Source: Styela clava (lineage: Eukaryota > Chordata > Ascidiacea > Stolidobranchia > Styelidae). From it: DNA of 64,000 nt. This document shows positions 34,763-49,009 of the stretch, piece by piece. Within the stretch, counting starts at the first letter, position 1; each line of letters begins with the position of its first letter. The translations under genes and the position numbers were made by a program. The notes beneath the pieces are model-generated. The model saw only the letters and a list, made by a program, of their open reading frames with translations, searched no databases and was not told where the DNA came from. The stretch is from contig NC_135263.1 in assembly GCF_964204865.1 (NCBI RefSeq), forward strand, positions 18,707,426 through 18,771,425, read 5' to 3'.

Positions 34763-35346
34763 ATTTGCGATATCTCATCATTTCGCTTTGTAATATTTTT
34801 TATAAATTGTAAAGAGACTTTATAGACACCCTATAGCAGTGGTCAAGTGTATACCAGACCATAAGTTGGGTATAGAACTGATAAAGGGTATACGAAAGGT
34901 GTACAGCCTAAATCAGGAAATCTAAACTCTAATATATGTAATAAATTATAAAATATTCAATTGGAGACAACAATGCAAACACGGCGCACATGATATATAA
35001 AATGTTATTAACGCTAAGAACCAACGCGAGCACGTTGTTACATCACAAATTATATAGATAATACGGTCATGTGTCTGGGTTGGTGATTTCGGCTGCCATG
35101 CTCTTTGTTTGTTTTACGTCGAACATAATTCCCGTCGACGCTAAGGCAGTCCGTCAAATTTATCACTTGCGGTCACTAGCCTATTAGATTGCATGATGAT
35201 ATTGCAGTACAATATGTGCTTAAAATTTATTGTTTATTTGAGCCTTAAATAAACATTGGTATTTGTAACGTATACAAAGTTCTTGAAAAACTGTAAAAGG
35301 TATACTTCGATAAAAAAAAGGTTGAAGAACACTGCCCTATATAGTA
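34763..35346. other. Spacer between transposons
   Basis: The stretch from about 34836 (cagtggtcaagtgtatacc) to about 35335 (ggttgaagaacactgccc) has hAT-like inverted end motifs and may be one more hAT derivative of about 500 bp. No gene was recognised. Confidence 0.4.
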
Positions 35347-36593
35347 CAGGGGTGTCAAATTCGCGGGACGCATGCGCCCCTGAGAACTTCCAATGCGGCC
35401 CTCGAACGCTTAACAATAAGTTTTTTCTATCTAAATGTAATATATATAATATGGGAGTTACAATCTTTCTGCATTTACAAAATTCTAAAGCACATTTTTA
35501 ATTTATCACATTTCTATCAGTACAATGAAAGAATACAATATAAGTAGACATCATTAGAATAATCTCAGCAGTCAATGTGACAAATTTAAAGATCAACTTC
35601 AAACAGAAAATTTTTATGTGTTTGTATATTATCATAAATATACAACTATCTAGTTACTAGAAATCAATATCAATAACTCGATCAGTCTTATGCCACGTAA
35701 TGGTAGGAAATGGGGCGGGGAATGCCTGGTCAGAAAAGTCAGTCATTTGTTTGTTTACTGGTGAACGTAATATTTTTGCATTACTGAAGTTAATCAAACA
35801 TTCTCAACGATTCAGATTAACCGATGATCATGTGACCTTGGCAGTGGCGTAGCAAGACTCTCGTGGGCTCCCCCACAAAAATATTTCGTGGAAATGACCC
35901 TAAAAACTCTCGGACATGAGCTAAAACAGCGCTTTTTTTATTTCGTCAAAAAGCATAACATGTCGCTATTAATTTTTTCATACGTGCTTCCTCTTCTGCC
36001 ATTTTTCTGCGTTTCTGTGTGCCACTGAGAGGTTTTGCTTTCGACATAATTCTGACAGCCTTCGTAATTTTGCCGGTGCGATCAAACCACAAGACGCCGA
36101 AAATCGACGACTCCCTGGCATTGTTACGTAACAAAACGATTTGAGCAGAACTAACATCAACGTTATAAGATGTGCATTGTGCATTACTGGTTTTGCAATG
36201 CAGCTTTTGGTTTTGCGGCCTAAATTTCTTGGGCCCCTTTGCGCTGTGACCAGCCCCCCCTTTCAGGTCTATATATTTAGATTAGGTCATTTTTAGTGTA
36301 TTTATTATTCTTTTCTTATCAAAACGTTGTTTAGAAATGTTTGGATAAAAATTTATGCTTTTTTGTAATAAATATAGTATATTGCAATATTAGCGAAATG
36401 CAAAAATTAATATGTACGGTAAATAGCATTTAAATTTGAGAAAATAACAAAACTTCATTCAGCTGTTTAATTACATCACAATATATGTCACAAACTACAC
36501 CTGTCTAAAATATGCTGCAAGTATATATTAATAAAATATATCAAGAACTATTTGCGGCCCTTTGTACAATTCCAAAAATGCAATGAGGCCCTG
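35347..36593. mobile_element. hAT element related to that at 50300-51485
   Basis: The left end caggggtgtcaaattcgcgg and the right end caatgaggccctg flank the element. The outer 8-mers atatagta and ctatagaa match at 6 of 8. Its interior is homologous in inverted orientation to the element at 50300-51485; both contain a tacgtggcata/attgcgtggcata region and a gatattgattt..agtaact region. It carries a further insertion (35841-36260). Confidence 0.65.
35841..36260 (-). mobile_element. Nested hAT-like fragment with transposase N-terminus
   Basis: It starts cagtggcgtagcaagac, a common hAT end. On the - strand, 36047-35946 encodes MSKAKPLSGTQKRRKMAEEE, then ARMKKL. This is the basic N-terminus typical of TTF/ZMYM-type hAT transposases (KPSGAQ.RKRKAE pattern), followed by a stop. 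The right border is uncertain. Confidence 0.5.
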
Positions 36594-38576
36594 CTATAGA
36601 ACAAGGATTCTTCGTACTCCTGATAGATACATGCCATGAACATTAATGTGTTGATACGTTTTTTTATAAAGAGGGGGAAGTTACGATATGACGTAATATT
36701 CACTTATAGTTATATCGCAGCATGTGTTTAATGACCTTGGTTGTTCTAGTAAAACGTGGTATACGTGTGACCGTTCGTTCTACTGTGCGATGTGCTTTTT
36801 ATGTTTCTGATACTATAAGTCGCTGATACCTAGTCAAGTGTTGTGAACCCGTAAAGCTAGATAGAGAACGAAACATTATCAATAATTCAACCTCGAGTCT
36901 AACATTGAATCCTTGTTGAATTACTTTTCAAATTGACCTCATTCCCCTCGCGGTAATCAATAATAAGACCCACGAAGTCTCATAACGGTGGGTTACCATC
37001 TGCATTTGATAGGCTTAAAAATCACATATATATATATAATCTAACAACTATGTCAACCTGCCCCGAAGTGACAAATTATGGCATTAAAATAATCCATGCC
37101 CCAATATTCCTATCCTACCAGTTTCATTTCAGGAATGTTGCCTTGATGCAAATGAAATTTACTCGCAGTACAAACAAATGGGACAAAAGGCTTTATTCCC
37201 AACAACGGCCTGAAAGCTATAAGCTACTCAAAGAAAAACATTGTTCAAATGATCACTGTGTTGTGCCATCCTCAAATATTGTTTCATATTTACGTTTACT
37301 GTTGCCTTTGGAATAAAATCTCCCTCTCTCCCTAAGAGAGTCGATAATAGTAACTCCTGAAATCAGAAAACGACTATCGATATTCAGGTCTTCGCCAAGG
37401 AGTCAATGGGGCTCCATCACTTTGCAATTTCTCTTCCGTTCAATTGCTAGTCCATGTCGGGCATGGAAGTAGCTTGATTACCTTTTAATTGTTCCTCCGT
37501 TTGCAGCGACTTGCTCGGTGGAAGCTACAACAGAGTGAATTGATTGTGTGAATAGAATACCCAATTCCAATATAGCACGTAATGGTCTGATGTGGAATTC
37601 GAAAATGTAAAACGAATCGATCGAGCAAGGGATGAATTCAGCAATGCGCGAACTGGTTGCCCACGATTAACTCTTGCATTCATATGATTTGGCTACGAAT
37701 TGCACTGATGAGACCATATTTATGATGAACATGATCTGTACGCTTTTCATAATTTTTAAAGATTAGGACCATTGCGTGGGCATCTCCAACAGCCTCCAGG
37801 CTTTCCATAGAAATTATACAGACATATCCATTTGTAACTTCTAAAAACAGACTTGGAAACGACATTTGAAACATGCAAATTGAGTTTTCTGAAATATGTA
37901 CTTTTATATTCCCTGTTCGTTTATATAATTTATTAATTACAGATTTTTATTTTCGTTTTAAAACAAGTGTTTCCCAAAGGAATAACACTACGCATTTTAC
38001 AGAATACTATTCTACAGATTATAAATTTGATAAAAACTTCATATGTTTTTTAATTTAAACAAAACTTGTCCCCCTGAATTGAACACTCATTGAAATCTAT
38101 TGATTTGAAACACAATCCCATTTTTAAAATAATACAGACTGTTTACATGAGGACATATCACATAGTACAAACACCATGCTAAAATGAGCAAAGAATTCAA
38201 TATATATACAAATATACAAGTGCAGAAAGTGTGTGATAAAAAATATTGATGAAAATATCACATTTTTATGATTTAGTTAACAGCCAATAAAAACCAATGA
38301 ATGAGTTGTAGCTTGGGTGTCTAATGCATCTGATTATTTCCACATACAACAAATCAGCAATACAGTATGTATGTTCACTTCAGGTCAAATCATATTTCAC
38401 AAGGTAATGCAAAAAATAACCTCGAATAATTTACAATTTTGTTCTAAGATTTTGAAAAACGTGACTCAATATTCTGGTTAAAATGAACAACCATTACAAA
38501 TAGCATGACACCACATCAATAAAAAGTTTGATAAAATATTACAATTATAGACATAAAATTAAATCGCACATTTATT
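36594..38576. other. Intergenic stretch downstream of LC3
   Basis: At 37420-37560 a worn SINE body is visible (gctagtccatgtcgggcatgg). An ORF of 64 codons at 37680-37874 (-) contains FPSLFLEVTNGYVCII and ESLEAVGDAHAM. It could be an exon of an unrecognised gene, but no family or splice context supports it. The rest shows nothing. Confidence 0.4.
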
Positions 38577-40238
<1,662 letters not shown>

Positions 40239-41436
40239 CTAAATTTGAAAACAGCATTTTAAATTACACAATAATCATCTAAGCTGGGAATCATTATCAC
40301 TTTAAAACTCAAACCTCATTTCATGAAATTTGTGAAACATCGTGCTAATTTCACAGTAATTTTAATTATCTGAATTGTACAACATTTTGCAAAACTTCTT
40401 CAAATTTCAGTGCCATTCAAACTAAATATTTATGTCATAATAAGCCTCCACAAGTTTGAAGAATTGGCATGAAACATATTTTTATTTAGAAAAAAAGCTA
40501 TCAATTAACGAACATTTTAACAAGATGATCGGTCGGAGACCGAAGACTTATCGATCGAAACTGCGGTTTCGATTCATGACTCTATAGTGACACCGCGTGT
40601 CCCACCACTAATTAATTGATAACTCGCTAATTACGCGACATAATTCATCCAAAATCAATAGGCTTCTGGTCCGAGATATGATGAATGCACATGCAAAATT
40701 TGGAGCAGATTCACGCCTTCGTGAGATATCGCGTGCATCTAACAGACAAACAAACAAATACCTATCAACATACTTACCGATCTAAAGATTGATAAGTAAT
40801 AAACAACCAACATAATCCATCATTGGGTAATTTAAATAAAAAAATATAGATTTTATTAATTACTAAACCCACCAAATGCTCTGCGTTGCTTAAATGTTCG
40901 CTCGGTCATATTTCCTTGTAACTTTGTCAAACCAACCAGAATACTGTTATCTGGATGTAATCTTATTTAATATATAACTGAAATCTGTTAAATAAAATGT
41001 TTGAATAAATATCTGAAATCAGTTCAGAAATGCAAATCAACTCTCCTTAAAATAAGTGAACACCTCAATTAATATATAAAGTAACAAACTGTACTGCCAT
41101 AGGTCTGTCAGTCTGTAGGTACCAGCGAGATAATCGGCTTAACTCAAATATCTATGTTCAGATATGCAACAGCTTGAATTTGTTACCTTCTACAATATCT
41201 ATCATTGCCTTTTAAATATCATCACTTTTTATATTGCAACATAGCAATTTGTCGTGGTGAAATTGTATATAAATATCTAAACTACAGAACTACCTGCTGT
41301 AGTTTAATCGTTTCTAGAAGCCCTGTGTAAATGTGTATATGGTGCAATGGTTCATATAAACTTACTAACAGGCTAATTATGATAGTTTGTCGGACAAATG
41401 AGATCCCATAGCATACAGGCAGCCTACATAATTTCA
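40239..41436. other. LC3 intron 1 region with a dispersed repeat
   Basis: Presumed first intron of LC3. At about 40515-40790 there is a sequence resembling the 3' end of a retroposon: ttcgtgagatatcgcgtgca, then cagacaaacaaacaaatacc. No other feature was recognised. Confidence 0.4.
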
Positions 41437-41639
41437 ACAAAACCAAAAAATTTATAGATAATTCATTTTGAAAACTCAGGGATACAAACAAATTTAAAAT
41501 CATAAAATGAAGTTAATTATGGAGAGTGAGGAAAACCTTTGAAAAAGTTTAAAGCATGAGAAATATCATGCGTCTACTCATCAACACACACAACAGCACA
41601 AAGAGTTAAGTGAAAACACAAACCTAGGTCAATAGGTAA

Positions 41640-42006
41640 GATGGGATTTACATATTTAGGGGAGGAAAGATGGGATTTACATTTTTAGGAGGGAGAGGAA
41701 AGGTGGTAATACAGCTTATTTATATGACGAACCTCGGCCTCTCGTCTCGTCCGGTCCATGTCGGGTATGAGATTAGTTAGCCAGTTTTTTGTTCTTCAGA
41801 TGCATGGGCTTGATGTTCAGATGGCGAAGGGAGGCGTAACCGACCAACGGTAACGTGAACCACACTACGGCGAGGAGGAGTTCAGTATTCCTCTTGCATA
41901 TAATTTACCCCGCAAGGGATTCGAACCTGCGAACCCATGCAGAGAAATCACAGGCGCGGTAGTGATCGTATTCCTAACGCTTAGCATGATGCGCCACACC
42001 ATCAAG
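41640..42006 (-). repeat. tRNA-derived SINE
   Basis: Read on the - strand, the head is tRNA-like. tggcgcatcatgctaagcg fits an RNA polymerase III A box, and ggttcgaatcc at 41928-41918 is a perfect B box. The body contains the agttagccag and ccatgtcgggtatgag motifs shared with the fragments at 6721, 12868 and 37420. The far end repeats gatgggatttacat twice. Confidence 0.82.
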
Positions 42007-45000
42007 CGATGGTCGAGGTAGATGAGACTTGAGTCAAAATTAAGTTTTGAGCCATTGGATTTTTAATTCTCTTTAAACTAAAATTACAGTAACCTATTCA
42101 ATTTGATACAAAGCTAGGGTGAAAAAGTGCAGAAGTGAGAAAGAAGGATCAGAAAGTAGAAGGCACGATACACACAAGCTCAATTCAAAGATATGTTGGT
42201 ACTGTAAATCTTCAAATTATATGCACGTAAACTCAAAAACACTGATTGGGGAAAACACTAATCAAAACTTTTATCATTCAAACCACCTATTTTTTATGAT
42301 TCCGCAATGTGGATTAATCAATAATTAAAGAATAAATAAAATATTATATGACAGTAGGAATAACAATAACTACTGCAATAAGTATATACATGTTACTGTG
42401 TTAAAACACGAATACATTATCAGTAGAGTCAGAGAGTTGTTCCATACTTCCATTACTGCATTATACTGTTATATTCCATTTTTCAATATAATATTCCGTT
42501 GTTATAACTGTATAACCAGCATGTATTTTCCGCAATAATTGTCAGTCAGTACATTATTCAATAAGTAACATTAAATATTTATTAAGAAAAAACAAATTAA
42601 ACTTCTATGAGTTTCAGTGTACAGCAGTATAATATCAGAATATTGAGTTCTTTTGTAAATTTAGGATTTTATCTATACTTTTCAATATTTCTTCTTGATT
42701 TCATCATCACATTGTTTACCCTTGGGTCAACATTTCAAAAAATGACTGAATTCCTCTCTACGGTCTCTAGCCAAATTTTATGTCTGGCAGTGCAATACCA
42801 GAATACAGCAATGACAGAATAGCATGAATAATACTGTAATAACTAATAAGACAATGGCATTACGTTCTAAGTTTGACAGATGTGAGTAACATTGATGATT
42901 CAAATCTAATAAAATACAAGTAGACTAATATAATTATTTTTCAATACACAATGATGGATTTTCCAAGCAATAGAAAAAACATAATCATAAACGTTGTATG
43001 TGAGGGACAATTCCAAACTAAATATGACGTAAACTTGGTTCTTGTGAGCAGAAAACCCATAAGTCATCCCCAAAAATGTGTCTAATTCTAGGTTTTACTT
43101 CAAGACTAAGAACATCCCACCTATTTTTTTTTTATTAATATATGTTAATACAAGAATACAATAAAGTTCTTCACATTACACATCCCACCTATTTTCAGCA
43201 CAAGCTATAGAATCGACATTGCAGCAGCAGTCGAAATGGAAGCCATACATTCGCCCGTTCGCGGAGCAACAACAGTCTTCTTTGTTTACTTCTGCTAGTC
43301 CGTCATCTGATCAGATGATTAAAAAAATCATAATTCTTTAACGCCACCGCTGGTCAGTATTATTTATCTCAAAACTCGTTTTCCGATCTCCGTGCCAGAG
43401 TATCGGAAAAGTAGAAAGACATAAAAATTTGACTCATGAACCCCCAAATGCTGAACCCACAGAGAACAAGTCGAATCGATATTGTGTAAAAGTCGCAGAG
43501 CTACTTTTCGTTTTCCAGACGGCTTCACAATGATCAAATGAAGCCTAGATGAAGAAATTTGAAATCAGATGTTTTCCCCGTGTTAATTTCGAAGTGATCA
43601 TGTGAAATAACAACTTTAACTCCTACATCCTTTTCTGAACTCAAGGTCTATAAATGGAAAAAATCCTCGCTCAGTCGCGCCCTTGATAACCAATATAGCC
43701 GTGAGACGAGGCCGTTTATCTTCCAGTTTCGTAGCGCACATAAGTGAACTATCAGAAAATGATTTTAAAATGGTGCTTGAAAAATTGCACGTTTTGCGAA
43801 AAAGACGCTTTTACTACAAAAAATATCTGTCCTATAATCTCTGCTTTTCGGCAACATTTGTCAATGAACGCAGACTTCTGCATGGCGTAACAATAAAATT
43901 TTACCAGGTGTAGGTGGATTCCCGAGGTCGAATGAATCTCAGTTTGTACTGCCCGCTCTTGCGTTGAGGTAGGTAGCTCTTTCATCGTCTTTTTTTAGTT
44001 ATTATTAGTAAAGTTATGATGAGACTGTGCAAAAATTTTACGTAAGCTATTAAACACTTCTAGATCCTTACCGTGGATTGCAATTTTAATTGAGCATTAG
44101 CTCCCAAAACGTTTATTAGGTACGGTAAGGTAACTTCAAGGAAGGCTGGACCCAAAAAGATATAACGTTACCCCGAACAACGTATGCTAGTAATAGTATG
44201 AAAGGTTTATGATTAATTTAATGACAATTTTTAAGTTTTCAGCAGACTTATACTACCATATACACTACAGCATATTTGATTCAGAAAATGTTTGCGATAA
44301 AGGGGGGGGGGGGGTAACGAATTTTACAGAGACAGGATACATGTTCAAGACCTTACTGGCCTAAGACACAGAACAGATGTGCGACATGTACCCCTAACAA
44401 TTATAACTGCAGTTTAGGACTGCTGCGTTATACTAGAACTAGGACAACAGACATGAAATTGATTATACAAATAAAACTCTAGTAAAATACACAAGAAAAA
44501 GAGGTACGGCACAACGGCGATATGTACAATAGTCAGTTTATGGCACGTCCATATCCCAGGTTCCGGTGTGAAAAGATGGAGATAGGGTATGGGTCGCTGA
44601 ATTGATATGTTTTTACACTAAGTCTCACGAAACAGGTAAAGATTTGTTCGGGATATAAAATTGCCAGAAACCAACGTTGGATGGGGCCACGACACGAGAA
44701 AATTTTAAAAAAGCTTAATGTAGAAAACCTTTGGTAAACCTGAGTTTCATAGTTTGCACTGGACCAAACATATGGGAACAATAGAGAGTCTGGCATAAAA
44801 TGCGGCCATTTTCAGCGCTATTGTGTAAAATTTATTGCCGCCATGTCCCAGCATGATAATTATGAATTTTTAATGAATGACCTAGTTTGCATAATTGACG
44901 ATACAGCGAAGGAAGTAAGTGAACAATAAAACTATGCAAGATAGAGAGACAATAGATCCGTGGGGTCTCGAAACTTGTTTTCCGATCAATGGAGGTTTGT

Positions 45001-45577
45001 TTCATGATGACATTGTTAATCGATTGGGGGTATGTTTCATCGCTGTAGTTCTTTTCTGCTATGTACCCTTTGTATCTGAAAAGTAATGTCGGAAAAGTAG
45101 GATGTCCTTAACTCACTAAATCTAATAGAATTCCGATAAATGTCTCTTAAGCTTGGATCTAAATTCGGACGTCGTTTTCGAGCTTTTAATACTATTAGGA
45201 TTAGGCTACGGGTTCCATACTTACCAGTAGAAGATAAAAACATCAATGTGCAAATCTCTAATGTTAGTAAATCTTCAACACGTAGTAGTTTTTCACTTTT
45301 GAACAAATAACAAATATATAATTTGAAAATAGCCCGGGCAGCAGTGATAAGTTAGGCAGGAGTTGAAAGACAAATAGCGTTGTAAGGTGAGAAATCAGGT
45401 TGTAGGCCGACAGCTAATGTTATAGGGCATTTCAGACAGTGTAATTTATCAAGATTCAATGTAAATGTAATCTAGTATGCCAACACTGCATGCCTGTAGT
45501 ACATCAGATAAAATGTTTCTATTTTTTCGCTGTTTGATCAAGGCAACCCTTCACTGGGTTAGGCCCTCGACAGCGAA

Positions 45578-45815
45578 ATGATCTACTATAAGACAGAGAA
45601 GATGAATTACGTCGCCTCTCCGACTCCTGCTGCAGAAGATTCTCTTCCTGAATACCAGGACTTCTCAACAGTGATGCAATTCCTCAAAGACGACGCGTCA
45701 ACAGAAGAGGTTTTTGAGCAAATAAAGAGGCTCTTTGAAGGTCAAAAGGAAGCTTGGGAAATGCCAGTTGCCGGAAGAGTTTTCTTTCCTCTGCAGGTGG
45801 CCAGATACGAACAGC
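45578..45815 (+). pseudogene. 5' part of gag/ORF1-like gene, truncated by duplication junction
   Basis: Identical to the first 79 codons or so of the ORF at 53780. It is cut at 45815, where the reading runs into the left end of the second duplication copy and stops at 45836-45838. Confidence 0.75.
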
Positions 45816-46020
45816 GTACAAAACCAAAAAATTTATAGATAATTCATTTTGAAAACTCAGGGATACAAACAAATTTAAAATCATAAAATGAAGTTAATTA
45901 TGGAGAGTGAGGAAAACCTTTGAAAAAGTTTAAAGCATGAGAAATATCATGCGTCTACTCATCAACACACACAACAGCACAAAGAGTTAAGTGAAAACAC
46001 AAACCTAGGTCAATAGGTAA

Positions 46021-46387
46021 GATGGGATTTACATATTTAGGGGAGGAAAGATGGGATTTACATTTTTAGGAGGGAGAGGAAAGGTGGTAATACAGCTTAT
46101 TTATATGGCGAACCCCGGCCTCTCGTCTCGTCCGGTCCATGTCGGGTATGAGATTAGTTAGCCAGTTTTTTGTTCTTCAGATGCATGGGCTTGATGTTCA
46201 GATGGCGAAGGGAGGCGTAACCGACCAACGGTAACGTGAACCACACTACGGCGAGGAGGAGTTCAGTATTCCTCTTGCATATAATTTACCCCGCAAGGGA
46301 TTCGAACCTGCGAACCCATGCAGAGAAATCACAGGCGCGGTAGTGATCGTATTCCTAACGCTTAGCATGATGCGCCACACCATCAAG
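46021..46387 (-). repeat. tRNA-derived SINE (duplicate)
   Basis: This is the same insertion carried into copy 2 of the segmental duplication, with base differences such as gacgaacctcgg versus ggcgaaccccgg. It is not an independent insertion. Confidence 0.85.
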
Positions 46388-49009
46388 CGATGGTCGAGGT
46401 AGATGAGACTTGAGTCAAAATTAAGTTTTGAGCCATTGGATTTTTAATTCTCTTTAAACTAAAATTACAGTAACCTATTCAATTTGATACAAAGCTAGGG
46501 TGAAAAAGTGCAGAAGTGAGAAAGAAGGATCAGAAAGTAGAAGGCACGATACACACAAGCTCAATTCAAAGATATGTTGGTACTGTAAATCTTCAAATTA
46601 TATGCACGTAAACTCAAAAACACTGATTGGGGAAAACACTAATCAAAACTTTTATCATTCAAACCACCTATTTTTTATGATTCCGCAATGTGGATTAATC
46701 AATAATTAAAGAATAAATAAAATATTATATGACAGTAGGAATAACAATAACTACTGCAATAAGTATATACATGTTACTGTGTTAAAACACGAATACATTA
46801 TCAGTAGAGTCAGAGAGTTGTTCCATACTTCCATTACTGCATTATACTGTTATATTCCATTTTTCAATATAATATTCCGTTGTTATAACTGTATAACCAG
46901 CATGTATTTTCCGCAATAATTGTCAGTCAGTACATTATTCAATAAGTAACATTAAATATTTATTAAGAAAAAACAAATTAAACTTCTATGAGTTTCAGTG
47001 TACAGCAGTATAATATCAGAATATTGAGTTCTTTTGTAAATTTAGGATTTTATCTATACTTTTCAATATTTCTTCTTGATTTCATTATCACATTGTTTAC
47101 CCTTGGGTCAACATCTTAAAAAATGACTGAATTCCTCTCTACGGTCTCTAGCCAAATTTTATGTCTGGCAGTGCAATACCAGAATACAGCAATGACAGAA
47201 TAGCATGAATAATACTGTAATAACTAATAAGACAATGGCATTACGTTCTAAGTTTGACAGATGTGAGTAACATTGATGATTCAAATCTAATAAAATACAA
47301 GTAGACTAATATAATTATTTTTCAATACACAATGATGGATTTTCCAAGCAATAGAAAAAACATAATCATAAACGTTGTATGTGAGGGACAATTCCAAACT
47401 AAATATGACGTAAACTTGGTTCTTGTGAGCAGAAAACCCATAAGTCATCCCCAAAAATGTGTCTAATTCTAGGTTTTACTTCAAGACTAAGAACATCCCA
47501 CCTATTTTTTTTTTATTAATATATGTTAATACAAGAATACAATAAAGTTCTTCACATTACACATCCCACCTATTTTCAGCACAAGCTATAGAATCGACAT
47601 TGCAGCAGCAGTCGAAATGGAAGCCATACATTCGCCCGTTCGCGGAGCAACAACAGTCTTCTTTGTTTACTTCTGCTAGTCCGTCATCTGATCAGATGAT
47701 TAAAAAAATCATAATTCTTTAACGCCACCGCTGGTCAGTATTATTTATCTCAAAACTCGTTTTCCGATCTCCGTGCCAGAGTATCGGAAAAGTAGAAAGA
47801 CATAAAAATTTGACTCATGAACCCCCAAATGCTGAACCCACAGAGAACAAGTCGAATCGATATTGTGTAAAAGTCGCAGAGCTACTTTTCGTTTTCCAGA
47901 CGGCTTCACAATGATCAAATGAAGCCTAGATGAAGAAATTTGAAATCAGATGTTTTCCCCGTGTTAATTTCGAAGTGATCATGTGAAATAACAACTTTAA
48001 CTCCTACATCCTTTTCTGAACTCAAGGTCTATAAATGGAAAAAATCCTCGCTCAGTCGCGCCCTTGATAACCAATATAGCCGTGAGACGAGGCCGTTTAT
48101 CTTCCAGTTTCGTAGCGCACATAAGTGAACTATCAGAAAATGATTTTAAAATGGTGCTTGAAAAATTGCACGTTTTGCGAAAAAGACGCTTTTACTACAA
48201 AAAATATCTGTCCTATAATCTCTGCTTTTCGGCAACATTTGTCAATGAACGCAGACTTCTGCATGGCGTAACAATAAAATTTTACCAGGTGTAGGTGGAT
48301 TCCCGAGGTCGAATGAATCTCAGTTTGTACTGCCCGCTCTTGCGTTGAGGTAGGTAGCTCTTTCATCGTCTTTTTTTAGTTATTATTAGTAAAGTTATGA
48401 TGAGACTGTGCAAAAATTTTACGTAAGCTATTAAACACTTCTAGATCCTTACCGTGGATTGCAATTTTAATTGAGCATTAGCTCCCAAAACGTTTATTAG
48501 GTACGGTAAGGTAACTTCAAGGAAGGCTGGACCCAAAAAGATATAACGTTACCCCGAACAACGTATGCTAGTAATAGTATGAAAGGTTAATGATTAATTT
48601 AATGACAATTTTTAAGTTTTCAGCAGACTTATACTACCATATACACTACAGCATATTTGATTCAGAAAATGTTTGCGATAAAGGGGGGGGGGGGGTAACG
48701 AATTTTACAGAGACAGGATACATGTTCAAGACCTTACTGGCCTAAGACACAGAACAGATGTGCGACATGTACCCCTAACAATTATAACTGCAGTTTAGGA
48801 CTGCTGCGTTATACTAGAACTAGGACAACAGACATGAAATTGATTATACAAATAAAACTCTAGTAAAATACACAAGAAAAAGAGGTGCGGCACAACGGCG
48901 ATATGTACAATAGTCAGTTTATGGCACGTCCATATCCCAGGTTCCGGTGTGAAAAGATGGAGATAGGGTATGGGTCGCTGAATTGATATGTTTTTACACT
49001 AAGTCTCAC

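Larger units (their letters stand above)
41437..45815. repeat. Tandem segmental duplication, copy 1 (4379 bp, without the transposon)
   Basis: 41437-44628 equals 45818-49009 (offset 4381), and 44623-45815 equals 52825-54017 (offset 8202), with only scattered single-base differences. The junction with copy 2 at 45816-45817 has two extra bases. Copy 1 truncates the gag-like ORF after about 79 codons. Apart from the SINE and the gag start, I recognise no gene in the unit. A run of 13 G lies at 44302-44314. Confidence 0.97.

Noticed and set aside
41900-42006. Functional tRNA gene
   Set aside because: A and B boxes are present, but the acceptor stem does not pair well and the sequence runs on into a SINE body found at several sites.
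43683-43985. Overlapping ORFs on both strands, repeated at 48064
   Set aside because: They are conserved only because the whole segment is duplicated. No motif or codon pattern supports coding.
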